A stretch of 64,000 bases of DNA from the NCBI GenBank assembly GCA_947168855.1, contig CAMVNO010000009.1:42345-106344 (forward strand), read 5' to 3'. This document shows positions 34,178 through 43,300 of this stretch, one piece after another; position 1 is the first letter of the stretch, and every line of letters starts with the position of its first letter. The position numbers were made by a program, and so were the translations under genes. The DNA comes from an uncultured Clostridia bacterium (GTDB lineage Bacteria > Bacillota > Clostridia > Christensenellales > CAG-138). Under the pieces are notes generated by a model, which was given only the letters and a program-made list of their open reading frames with translations, did no database searches and had not been told where the DNA came from.

Positions 34178-35011
34178 TCAGCCTCCGTGCACCGTGACCT
34201 TGCGGACGGCGTGCGAGAACAGGAGCTTTGCAAAAAGCTCCAGCACGACGATCCATGCGACCGACAGCGCAACGCAGCGCAGCGATTCCTTCAGGTCGTA
34301 TTTCATCATCAGGATCAGGACAGGGTTCTGGCTCATGCCGGCAAAGGGCATCCAGCTCACGACGTCACGGAGCCCCTTCGGAAAGAACGCGATCGGCAGC
34401 AAGGTTCCGGAAAGGAACGAGATCAGCGTGACCTTGAGCGAATTCAATCCCCAGCCGGAGGAGGTGTAGAAGCACAGGATGCCGAAGATGTAGGAGATCG
34501 TGTCGTTCAAAAGTGACGCGCACAGCCCGGACAGCAGAAACAGCCCCAGGTGCGCAAAGAACGTCGGGAAGGTCAGCCCCGGAAGGAACCCGAGGACGCC
34601 GAGCGTCACGAGCGCCGCGGTGTACAGCGGCAGACCGAACATCAACGTCATTGTGAGCAGGTTGCCGAGACTGGTCGCGGCGAACTTTCCGCGATAGCTG
34701 ATCGGCTTGATGAGATAATTGCCGACCGTACCTTTTTTGATGTCGGTATTGATGTTCCACAGCGTGTCGTTGTTGTACGTTACAAAATTGAAGATCGTCG
34801 TCAGCACGACGTAAGCGATCATCTCGCGGTAGGTAAAGCCGTGGATCACGGCGTCCATGCCGCCCTCGCTGGAACGGTAGACCGCCAGCCACAGAAAGAC
34901 CATGCAGGCGACCTCGCATACCGTGATGACCGCCCAGATCAGGATATTGAACCGGTACGCCGTCGTATCGATCGCGCCGGCACGGAGGAAGGGTTTATAC
35001 TTTTTCAGCAT
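34178..35011 (-). CDS. ABC-2 type exporter permease (first subunit)
   Basis: A 277-residue protein with about six membrane helices (ILIWAVITVCEVACMVFLWL, MIAYVVLTTIFNFV, LCASLLNDTISYIFGILCFY). The conserved IKKGTVGNYLIKPISY segment (D/N-I-x-x-G-x-x-x-x-x-L-x-K-P) is typical of this permease pair and contacts the ATPase. Start at 35011 after AGGAGGCGGCGC, overlapping the ATPase gene by 17 bp. Confidence 0.87.
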   Translation of the reverse strand: MLKKYKPFLRAGAIDTTAYRFNILIWAVITVCEVACMVFLWLAVYRSSEGGMDAVIHGFTYREMIAYVVLTTIFNFVTYNNDTLWNINTDIKKGTVGNYLIKPISYRGKFAATSLGNLLTMTLMFGLPLYTAALVTLGVLGFLPGLTFPTFFAHLGLFLLSGLCASLLNDTISYIFGILCFYTSSGWGLNSLKVTLISFLSGTLLPIAFFPKGLRDVVSWMPFAGMSQNPVLILMMKYDLKESLRCVALSVAWIVVLELFAKLLFSHAVRKVTVHGG

Positions 35012-35999
35012 GCGCCGCCTCCTGCTGTTCAAGGATCGTTTTGACTACGTCGCCGATGGAGATCTCGGCAATCTTCATATCCATTGCCTTCAGATCCCGG
35101 AACGCATACTGGACCACCTGTTCGAGCGGGATCCTGTCCGCGTCGAAGCGCAGGATCAGACGGCTGTCCTCCTCGGAGACGGCGACTTCGGGCGAGAGCA
35201 CGGGCGCAGTTTCGGCGCGGATTTCCGCCGGAACGGTCAGCGTCAGGGTCTTGATGTTGCCGAAGCGGGTCTTGAGGCTTTTCAACGGACCGTCATAAAG
35301 GACGCTCCCTTTTTCGAGCAGAATGATGCGCGAGCAGAGATTCTCGATGTCGGTCATGTCATGCGTAGTCAGCACGACTGCGGTACCGTAGGTTTTGTTC
35401 AGCGCGTGGATCGCAAGCCGGATCTTCTCCTTTACGAGCACGTCCATGCCGATGGTCGGCTCGTCCAGAAACAGGATGCGCGGGTTGTGAAGCATCGACG
35501 CCGCGAGGTCCGCCCGCATCCGTTCACCCAGCGAGAGCGTGCGCACCGGCTGCGAGAGAAACCGCGTGATGTCCAGGACCTCGCCGAGAAAGCCCATGCG
35601 CTCTTTGTAATCGGCGTCCGGGATCTGGTAGATCTCCTTGAGCACCTTAAACGATTCGACCAGCGGAATATCCCACCAGAGCTGCGTCTTCTGCCCGAAG
35701 ACGACGCCGATGTGCTGCGCGACCTGCCGCCGTTTGCGGTAAGGCTCCACCCCGTCGATGAACACAGTGCCGGACGTCGGCGTGAGGATGCCGCACATCA
35801 TCTTGATCGTTGTCGATTTGCCCGCGCCGTTCGCGCCGATGTATCCCACGATCTCGCCGTCGGGAACGGTGAAGGTGATCCCGTCCACCGCACGGATCTC
35901 TTCGTATTTTCTGGAAAACAGCGTTTTCACCATCCCGGAAAGACCGTTCCCGCGGATCGGTTTTTTGAACACCTTCGTAAGATCGTTGACTTCAATCAT
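34995..35999 (-). CDS. ABC exporter ATP-binding protein
   Basis: A 334-residue ATPase. Walker A IGANGAGKSTTIKM (about residues 54-67), Q-loop VVFGQKTQLWWD, signature LSLGERMRADLA (slightly off the usual LSGGQ), Walker B RILFLDEPTIGMD and switch His in TTHDMTD. A C-terminal about 90-residue regulatory extension follows, as in DrrA/NodI-like exporters. First gene of the three-gene operon. The QLWWDIP variant after the Q-loop is typical for ATPases that pair with ABC2_membrane_6 permeases. Transported compound unknown. Confidence 0.93.
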   Translation of the reverse strand: MIEVNDLTKVFKKPIRGNGLSGMVKTLFSRKYEEIRAVDGITFTVPDGEIVGYIGANGAGKSTTIKMMCGILTPTSGTVFIDGVEPYRKRRQVAQHIGVVFGQKTQLWWDIPLVESFKVLKEIYQIPDADYKERMGFLGEVLDITRFLSQPVRTLSLGERMRADLAASMLHNPRILFLDEPTIGMDVLVKEKIRLAIHALNKTYGTAVVLTTHDMTDIENLCSRIILLEKGSVLYDGPLKSLKTRFGNIKTLTLTVPAEIRAETAPVLSPEVAVSEEDSRLILRFDADRIPLEQVVQYAFRDLKAMDMKIAEISIGDVVKTILEQQEAAHAEKV

Positions 36000-36083
36000 G
36001 GGTACGGATCCCTCTCTTCTGCAAAACTGCTGTCCTTATGTTTTCTTTTAGCATAAAAAGCGCGGATTTTCAAGGATTATCAA

Positions 36084-36127
36084 CAAAAAAACCGCCCGGA
36101 AACAGTTGCCCGTCCGAAAAGGCGGTT
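36084..36127 (-). terminator. Intrinsic terminator downstream of the M28 peptidase gene
   Basis: On the minus strand AACCGCC (36127-36121), a loop with further pairing, GGCGGTT and a run of T (the A-run at 36085-36091 on the plus strand). It lies about 100 bp after the peptidase stop codon and ahead of the ABC exporter operon start. Confidence 0.7.
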
Positions 36128-36182
36128 CTCAATCAACAGAATGGATATTTGTCCCAAAATGAGACACGGCAAAGCCGATGCA

Positions 36183-36213
36183 AGCTCCGCCGCAGGCGGT
36201 GATGAGGTGTTCA
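36183..36213. repeat. Fragment of the GCTCCGCCG..GGCGGTGATGAGGTG repeat
   Basis: GCTCCGCCGCAGGCGGTGATGAGGTGTT matches the 29314-29343 copy closely. It touches the 3' end of the peptidase gene. Confidence 0.5.
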
Positions 36214-36224
36214 GAACAACGAAG

Positions 36225-37172
36225 CTATGCGCTTTTTCGACATTTTATGCAATCGGAAACGGCGCGAACCAGATCCGAAACGGTTTTCGGATCCGCTACG
36301 GTATCCATCGGCGTGTGTATACGGCCGGTATAACAACCGATCAGACGGCGATAACGGCAGGCGCATACGCCGACTGAGCGAACGAAGCTTTTGTGGTCGC
36401 TGTTCATCCGCGCTTTGCGCCGCGGATAAAAGAACGCGTCGACGGTCTCGTTTTCGGTCAGAGCGTCTTTGAACGACAGATACAAAGGATCGCCGGACGC
36501 CGCTTCGGACGGACTGAATATGAACCGATCCCCGTTGCCGACGCAGTCAAAGTTGACGATCAGGGGATTCTGTTTGACGTCCGGATGCGCCGCAGCGTAC
36601 GCTTTGCTGCCTTTTAAGCCTTTTTCTTCGTCATCGAACAGGATGAACGCGCAATCGGACCTTGTTCCGACGGTCTCGAGCAGCTCCATCACCGCAGCCG
36701 TACCGGAGGTATTGTCGTTGCGGTTGCGCTTGTTTGCGGGACCTCTGAAGAACAGGAAAAGCATAACAAAATAGACCGCATGATACACGAGTATCGTGAT
36801 CAGACGATCCGAAGGCTGCGCCCAGTTGAGACGGAATCCGAAGAATACGGCGAAAGCCGCGCCGACCGCGGGGAGCAGCATCAGCAGAATTGCGCCGATG
36901 CGGTATGTCCAACGGAGAAACGGATTCGTGACCAGCATCAGGTTCGGCAGAAGCCCTCTCCTCGGCGTATCATAATGCGCCGTAAAGATCACGCGGGCGG
37001 TGTTCGGATCGCCGAAGATCAGGTTGACGTGACCGTTGTTGTCTTCCTGCCGACCGGAGGAAACGCTGTTTGCCTGCGCCTCCGAAAGCGCATATTCGCG
37101 GAACGCGGCTTTTTGCGCGGCGCTGTTGCGAATGGGGAAACGATTGTCGATCTCCGAAAGATAATCCTTCAT
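36225..37172 (-). CDS. M28-family zinc metallopeptidase with inserted membrane helices
   Basis: A 315-residue protein. Metal ligands of the M28 fold are recognisable in order: HYDTPRRG (His), NDNTSGTAAVMEL (bridging Asp), FDDEEKGLKGSKA (Glu-Glu, catalytic and ligand), DCVGNGDR (Asp) and HTPMDTV (His). Between the first His and the Asp lies a hydrophobic insertion of about 60 residues with two likely membrane helices (IGAILLMLLPAVGAAFAVFF and ITILVYHAVYFVMLFLFF), so the active domain is tied to the membrane. Start at 37172 after TTCAGGAGATTTGCGC; the longer frame upstream lies antisense to and inside aspartate kinase. Substrate unknown. Confidence 0.8.
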   Translation of the reverse strand: MKDYLSEIDNRFPIRNSAAQKAAFREYALSEAQANSVSSGRQEDNNGHVNLIFGDPNTARVIFTAHYDTPRRGLLPNLMLVTNPFLRWTYRIGAILLMLLPAVGAAFAVFFGFRLNWAQPSDRLITILVYHAVYFVMLFLFFRGPANKRNRNDNTSGTAAVMELLETVGTRSDCAFILFDDEEKGLKGSKAYAAAHPDVKQNPLIVNFDCVGNGDRFIFSPSEAASGDPLYLSFKDALTENETVDAFFYPRRKARMNSDHKSFVRSVGVCACRYRRLIGCYTGRIHTPMDTVADPKTVSDLVRAVSDCIKCRKSA

Positions 37173-37201
37173 GCGCAAATCTCCTGAAAAAGAACTGTTT
37201 T

Positions 37202-38515
37202 TTACGCAAACGCCCGGTAGATCGCTTCGACCGCGCGCTCGAAATCGCGCTGCTCGACGCCGACGATGATGTTCATTTCGTTGCTGTCCTGGTCGATGAG
37301 GCGCGCGTTGACGTCCGCGTCGGAAAGCGCCGTGAAGAGCTTTGCCGCAACGCCGGGGTTGCGCGCCATGCCGATGCCGACCGAGGCTATGAGAGCGATG
37401 CAGCTTGCGATCTCGACCGTGTCCGGCGAACACTCGATCATGATATCGTGATAGAGCTGATCCATTTTGCCGGTGAGCCGCTTGTCGTCAATGACGAGCG
37501 AGATCGTGTCGATACCGGAGGGCATGCGCTCGGCGGAGATGCCGTTTCGCGCAAGGATGCCCATCAGCCGGTAACTGAAGCCGAGGTCGTTGTGCAGGTT
37601 GTCCTTGGTCAGCGTGATGACGGTATACCCGCGCCGTCCGGCAATGCCGGTGATCGGTCTCGTATGCTCCTTGTCGGTCGCCATGCTGTCGGGTACGATC
37701 ATCGTGCCTTTCGCTTCCGGATCGTTCGTGTTCAGCACATGGATCGGGATGCGCGCCTTTCTGACCGGGAAGATCGAATCCTCATGCAGCACCGTCGCGC
37801 CCATGTAGCTGAGCTCTCTTAGCTCCGAATAAGTGACCGTTTCGATCACCTTTGCGTCCGGCACGATCCGCGGATCGGTCATCAGAAAGCCCGAAACGTC
37901 GGTCCAGTTTTCATAGACGTCGCTTTCGGAACACTTTGCGACGATCGCGCCGGTGATGTCGCTGCCGCCGCGGGAGAACGTGCGGATCAGACCGTTCCGC
38001 TGCCGTCCGTAAAAGCCCGGGATGACCGCGCGCGCGTGCGCCGTCAGCGCGTTTGCGCGCAGGACCGTCGCGTCGTCGTCGAACGCGCCGTCGTCGCGGA
38101 AGCGGATGAATTCCGTCGCGTCCAGAAAATCAAAGCCGAGACAGGCGGCGAGAAGCTTTGCGTTCAGATACTCGCCGCGGCTGGCGGCAAAGTCCGGCGT
38201 CGTGCCCGCATCAATGCGTGAGCGGATCTCGTCAAGCTCCGCCTCGATGCACAGGTCCAGACCGAGTCCGTCGCGGATGCCGATGAAGCGCTCCGCGATC
38301 TTTTGATATTCCGCGTCGAACGAACGTCCCTCCGCGCGCAGCGCCTGACAGCGGTACAGCAGGTCGGTGATCTTGTCGTCGCCCCGGAAGCGCTTTCCGG
38401 GCGCGCTCACCACCACGTACCGCCGGTCGGCGTCGCGTGAGAGGATCGCTTTGACTTTTCGGAACTGTTCGGCGGAGGCGAGCGAGCTTCCGCCGAACTT
38501 GACGGTCTTTACCAT
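37202..38515 (-). CDS. Aspartate kinase
   Basis: Phosphorylates aspartate, the first step to lysine, threonine, methionine and diaminopimelate. The 437-residue monofunctional enzyme starts MVKTVKFGGSSLASAEQF (K-F-G-G-S-S, the ATP/Asp-binding signature), has FSRGGSDITGAIVA and WTDVSGFLMTDPRIV, and ends with two ACT-like domains (VITLTKDNLHNDLGFSY and IALIASVGIGMARNPGVAAK) for feedback control. Start at 38515 after AAAGGAAACCCGT; the longer frame upstream translates the hairpin-chain repeat and is rejected. It lies 29 bp before the M28 peptidase gene on the same strand. Confidence 0.94.
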   Translation of the reverse strand: MVKTVKFGGSSLASAEQFRKVKAILSRDADRRYVVVSAPGKRFRGDDKITDLLYRCQALRAEGRSFDAEYQKIAERFIGIRDGLGLDLCIEAELDEIRSRIDAGTTPDFAASRGEYLNAKLLAACLGFDFLDATEFIRFRDDGAFDDDATVLRANALTAHARAVIPGFYGRQRNGLIRTFSRGGSDITGAIVAKCSESDVYENWTDVSGFLMTDPRIVPDAKVIETVTYSELRELSYMGATVLHEDSIFPVRKARIPIHVLNTNDPEAKGTMIVPDSMATDKEHTRPITGIAGRRGYTVITLTKDNLHNDLGFSYRLMGILARNGISAERMPSGIDTISLVIDDKRLTGKMDQLYHDIMIECSPDTVEIASCIALIASVGIGMARNPGVAAKLFTALSDADVNARLIDQDSNEMNIIVGVEQRDFERAVEAIYRAFA

Positions 38516-38527
38516 ACGGGTTTCCTT

Positions 38528-38632
38528 TATGTGTTTCATGCGCTTTGCGCAATTCATGTTCCGAAGGAACGATTCATGGCGCAGCCAATTCATGACCGCA
38601 GGTCAATTCATGCGCGAAGCGCAATTCGTTCA
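38528..38632. repeat. Hairpin-chain array D, in the 5' region of aspartate kinase
   Basis: Five hairpins with the same AATTCATG linkers: GCGCTTTGCGC, TTCCGAAGGAA, GGCGCAGCC, GACCGCAGGTC and GCGCGAAGCGC. The outer GGGGATG and GGGGCTG hairpins are missing. Unlike copies A-C it lies just upstream of a start codon (aspartate kinase ATG at 38515), so it may be part of its leader. Confidence 0.8.
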
Positions 38633-38839
38633 TCCGCGAAAAGCCGGCGCTTTTCTGCGTGTCCGCCTCATCCGGCTCGCTTCGCGATCCACCTTCCCCT
38701 CGAAGGGGAAGGCTTTTGCCGCGCGCTGTCTGCGATGAGGGATTGTCATTCCGTTGTGATGCCGGGCGGATGATATCCGCCCCTACGGTTCGCGCCCGGA
38801 AATCCGAAGGATTTCAGGCGGGGGCTGCAAACTCTCGAA
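38633..38839. other. Intergenic stretch with palindromes, no gene
   Basis: Holds GAAAAGCCGGCGCTTTTC (near-perfect stem), CCTTCCCCTCGAAGGGGAAGG (38691-38711), GGGCGGATGATATCCGCCC (38763-38781) and GAAATCCGAAGGATTTC. The last hairpins lie 3' of the DUF1015 gene on the minus strand. Confidence 0.5.
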
Positions 38840-40156
38840 TTATTTCTCGATCTTGCGGCACTCGAGATAGTAGCGCTTTTCGTTCGCTTCGCCCATCGAG
38901 AAGGTCTTGCGCGGCAGCGCGCCGTCGAACACGACGGTCGGGAACAGCTCGCTCTTCTGCATCGCGGGGAGCAGGAAGCCCATCGTGTCGGGCTTTTTCG
39001 CCAGATCGCGCACGACCGCTTCGCCGTGGATGTAGTCGACCTCGGCGCCCTCGGTCTCCTTGAGGAGCGCGTCGATCGCGTTCTGCAGCGTGCCGACCGC
39101 AAGCTGCGCCGCGGGCTTCTCGACGACGAACGCGCCGAAGATCTCGCCCGTGCAGAACGGGATGGTGTGCACTTCGCCGCCGGACGCCTTCGGCATGTCG
39201 TCCGAAAGGACGATCTTTGCGTCGCCGTTTTGCGCTTTCAGTTTCGCAAGCAGCTTCTCGGCGCCTTCCATGCCGCCGATGCCGAACAGCACGCGGTGGA
39301 TCGGCTCAAAGATGATGCCGTCGTCGTGCACGTTCTCGACCTCGACCAGCGCGTAGCGCGCGGGATGATCCTTCTGCTCCTCGGGCGAAAGCGTCGCCTT
39401 GACCTTTTCCCAGTTCGCCTTTGCGGTCGCAAAGCTGTGGTTGCCGTCGCCCATTGCGAACAGCAGCGGCGCGTGATCGCCGTACTTTGCCTTGAATGCG
39501 TCCGCGTCGGTCAGCACGGTCATTGCGTCGATCGCGCCCTGCACGTCGTTTGCGCCGTCCACGAGCCAGCCGGTGATGTGTCCGCCGTCGAGCATCAGGT
39601 CGGTGTCATAGAGCTTATCGAGCGCTTCGGTCTTCGCGGCGAGCGGTTCGATGACGGTCCGCTTCGGGTCGTCGATCAGCACGAGAATGTGCGGCAGCTC
39701 CAGCGGCGCGCCCTCGCGGATACGGAGACGCGGGGGAATGCGCTCCACGATCGTGCCCTCGGTCGCGCGGATCAGCGTCGTTGCGCCCTTGTTATAATCA
39801 TAGCATTCGAGGTCCAGCGCCATGACAAGACCCCAGCGGGTGTTTCCCGCCACGGAGCGCTTGACGAGCACGAAGCCCTGCGGCTTGGTCTCGAGGATGC
39901 CCTTTGCCATGTACTCACGCATGTTTTTGCGGATCGTCGCGATGCGCTCGGCTTCGCCTTCTTTACCGAGGAACGCTTCCGGCAGGAACAGGTCGAGGGT
40001 CGTCGGCGCGTCGCCGATGAACTTGCGCGCCGCTTCCCAGTACTCGGGCTGCGAAGTGAACTGGTCGCATGCCACGACCGCCCATTTCGAGAAATCCGTG
40101 CCCTTCGGGGGCAGCATCACGTTGGGGACCAGAACGCCGATCTTGTTTTCAAACAT
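38840..40156 (-). CDS. DUF1015 family protein
   Basis: A 438-residue soluble protein of the DUF1015 family. Hallmarks are the N-terminal VVACDQFTSQPEYWEAARKF, LYDTDLMLDGGHITGWLVD, and the family motif LLFAMGDGNHSFATAKANWE. The biochemical function of the family is not established; it is common in Clostridia. Start at 40156 after AAAAGGAGAATGATT. A single-gene transcript is likely, with its own promoter upstream and palindromes downstream. Confidence 0.88.
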   Translation of the reverse strand: MFENKIGVLVPNVMLPPKGTDFSKWAVVACDQFTSQPEYWEAARKFIGDAPTTLDLFLPEAFLGKEGEAERIATIRKNMREYMAKGILETKPQGFVLVKRSVAGNTRWGLVMALDLECYDYNKGATTLIRATEGTIVERIPPRLRIREGAPLELPHILVLIDDPKRTVIEPLAAKTEALDKLYDTDLMLDGGHITGWLVDGANDVQGAIDAMTVLTDADAFKAKYGDHAPLLFAMGDGNHSFATAKANWEKVKATLSPEEQKDHPARYALVEVENVHDDGIIFEPIHRVLFGIGGMEGAEKLLAKLKAQNGDAKIVLSDDMPKASGGEVHTIPFCTGEIFGAFVVEKPAAQLAVGTLQNAIDALLKETEGAEVDYIHGEAVVRDLAKKPDTMGFLLPAMQKSELFPTVVFDGALPRKTFSMGEANEKRYYLECRKIEK

Positions 40157-40192
40157 AATCATTCTCCTTTTCGAGCATATTTGTACTCCTAC

Positions 40193-40221
40193 ATTATAAG
40201 AGATATCCCTGCGCTTTGCAA
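40193..40221 (-). promoter_or_regulatory. Promoter of the DUF1015 gene
   Basis: TTGCAA (40221-40216), 17-bp spacer, TATAAT (40198-40193) on the minus strand, about 37 bp upstream of the start. Confidence 0.7.
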
Positions 40222-40267
40222 GCATGAAAACAAGAGGGCAGCGCAGCGGAATTCTATCAATTTGCCG

Positions 40268-40296
40268 TTGAAAACGCCGGGTGTATTTGCTATACT
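40268..40296 (+). promoter_or_regulatory. Promoter of the BspA-like protein gene
   Basis: TTGAAA (40268-40273), 17-bp spacer, TATACT (40291-40296), about 52 bp before the ATG. Confidence 0.7.
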
Positions 40297-40348
40297 ATAA
40301 ACAGCAATGCACTATTTGATGCGTAGTATGTACTTCGGGAGGGGAATC

Positions 40349-43300
40349 ATGAAAAAACTGCTTTCTGTTGTTCTTTGCGTACTGATGCTCGCGGCGCTGC
40401 TGCCGCTCGATCTGCACACGGCAAGCGCCGACACGTCCGGTCAGTGCGGCGACAATCTCTACTGGTCGTTTGACGAAGATACCGGCACGCTGACGATCAC
40501 CGGCAGCGGGGATATGTGGAACTATGATTCATACAATGATACCCCGTGGACAGATGATCGGAATGATATTGATATTATCAGCCTTCCCGACGGATTGACT
40601 TACATAGGCAACATCGCGTTTTCCGGTTGCACAGGACTTCAGTCGATCACGATCCCGGACAGCGTGACAAGTATCGGCATAGACGCATTTTACAGATGCG
40701 CGGGCTTGATGCAGATCACGATCCCGGAGGGCGTAACAGACATCGGCAGCGGGGCGTTTGCCGACTGCACGGGACTTTCATCGATCACGATCCCGGAAAG
40801 CGTGACAAGGATCGGATCGCATGCATTTTACGGCTGCACAGGATTAATAGATATCACGGTAGAAGAAGGGAACCAGGTATATTGCAGTATAGATGGAGTC
40901 CTATTCGATAAGTATCAGACAGCGCTGATCCAATTTCCGTGCGGCCGATCCGGCGCATATTCGATTCCGGAGGATGTGACATACATCTTCGACTGTTCGT
41001 TTTACGGCTGTACGGGTCTAACGTCTGTCACAATCCCGGACAGCATGACAAATATCGAAGTTTATGCGTTTTCTGACTGCACAGGACTGCAGTCAGTTAT
41101 GATCCCTAACAGCATAACATACATAGGCTCCAACGCGTTTGACAACTGCACAAGTCTAACGGACGTCTATTACGGCGGGACGGAAGAACAAAAGGAACAA
41201 ATCGAGATCGGTGAAAACAACGACCCGCTGCTGAATGCGACATGGTATTGTACCGAAGACCGCTACCTTGAGATCAACAGAACCAATTTCCCGGACGACA
41301 ATTTCCAGCAGTGGGTGATCGAAAACCTCCCGGTTTCGGGCAATGAGATCGACGGGTATTACATGACCGAAGCGCAGGTCGCGGGCGTGACGGAGATCGA
41401 ATGCGGCAACGGCGAGGTTGCTTCGCTTTGCGGCATCGAGCATTTCACGAACCTTGAGACGCTGTACTGCGACCCGTTCACGTTCAGCATGAGCGGCGCG
41501 ATTACAAGCGTGGACCTTTCCGCAAATACCAAGCTTAAGGTCGTCGACCTCAGCTGTCATCCGCTGAACGCGATCGACGTGACCATGCTGCCCGATCTTG
41601 AGGAGCTTGCCGTCGGGTTCACGAACGTATCGACGCTCGACGTCACGAAGAACACGAAGCTCGCGCGGCTTACGATCAACGCCACCGGGCTTTCGACGAT
41701 CGACCTTTCGCAGAATCCGCTGCTCGACTGGCTGGATCTGTGCGACGCGCCGATTCAGAAGCTGGACATCAGCGGCTGCCCGAACATGATGGCGTACTAC
41801 CGCGCGGGCGAGCGGCATCTCGATCTTCCGTACCTGCAGGGCAAACACGTTTACGGTCCGGGCAACGAGGACGTTCAGTATAATCTCGCATTCAGCGACG
41901 GCACGACCGTTCTGACGGTCGCGCTGACCGCGTATGCGCGCTGCGGCGAAACGGAGATCGGCAGCGTTGCCGTTTCTCCGGAAGGCATTATCTTCCCGGG
42001 CGAGCAGTTTACACTGACCGCGCCGGAGGTCGAGGGATATACCTTCCTCGGCTGGTACAGGAACGGTTCGGAACAAATGCTTTCTGACGAGCTGGTTTAT
42101 ACGACCAGCACGCGGGAGGAAGAGATTTCCTTTGTCGCCGCATATCAGGAGAATACAACCGACGGCGGTCCGTGCGGAGAACAAGGCGGAGACAATGTAT
42201 ACTGGGTCTATGATAAGACCACCTATACGCTGACGATCGCCGGAAACGGAAAGGTCGAAGCGAATTCGGCTGAACCCCCGTGGTACAAATATGTTTACGA
42301 CATCCGCAAGATCGTCGTTGAGGACGGCGTGACGTCCGTTCCGGGCGGTCTGTTCTGCGACGCCCGCGAGCTCACCTCCGTGGAACTCGGCAAGGACGTC
42401 TCCGAACTCAAATGGAATCCGTTTGCGTGGTGCGACAAGCTGGCGTCGATCGTCGTCGATCCCGGCAACGAAACGTTCCGGACAGTCGACGGCGTGCTGA
42501 TCACCGCGGACGGCAAGCGGATCGTCGCGTATCCGGCGCAGCTGGAGGGCAGCAGCTATGCGATCCCGGACGGTGTGACCGAGATCGGCGCAAACGCATT
42601 CTGCACGGCGAAAAACCTGACCTCCGTAACCATTCCGGACAGCGTCACGGCGATTGACGGATACGCGTTTGCGCAAAGCGGTTTGACTTCTGTGACCGTT
42701 CCGGCAAGCGTGGAGAACGTATGGGGCGGCGCTTTTGAAGCCTGTGCGGCGTTGGAGACGGTCGTGATCGAAGGAAGCACAACCGGATTTGGATACAACG
42801 ATGGGGCGGAGGAGGAAGGCGCTTTCATCGATTGCTCGAATCTTCGGTCTTTGACGATTCCGTGTGACCAACATCCTTATGAGCGTACATTCGCAGGATG
42901 TTATTCGCTGGAAGAGCTGCATCTGACTGCCGGCTCCGGCGAGATCAATGTTTCCTTGATCGGGGATCTGCTGTTCTGGTATCGGTATACGGAATACTGG
43001 TATTGGGATGAAGAAGCGCAGGACTGGGTGGAGGGACCTCTCCCCGATCCGAAGCCGATGTCTTTGATTCTCGATGAGGGCATTGCGGCGATCCCCGCAG
43101 GAGCCTTCGACTGCAATTACGAAGAAGAAGACGATTTCGAGGGCAACAGCGCGATCGCGTCGGTCACGCTGCCGCTCAGCGTCATCGAGATCGGCGAAAA
43201 CGCCTTTATCCATTGCGGCAACCTCACCGACGTCTGGTATAACGGCACGCCTTCGCAAAAGGAACAGATCGCCGTTGCGGCAGGAAATGAAGATCTCCTG

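Noticed and set aside
38516..38593. N-terminal extension of aspartate kinase by 26 residues
   Set aside because: It translates hairpin-chain modules; a proper ribosome site stands in front of the ATG at 38515.
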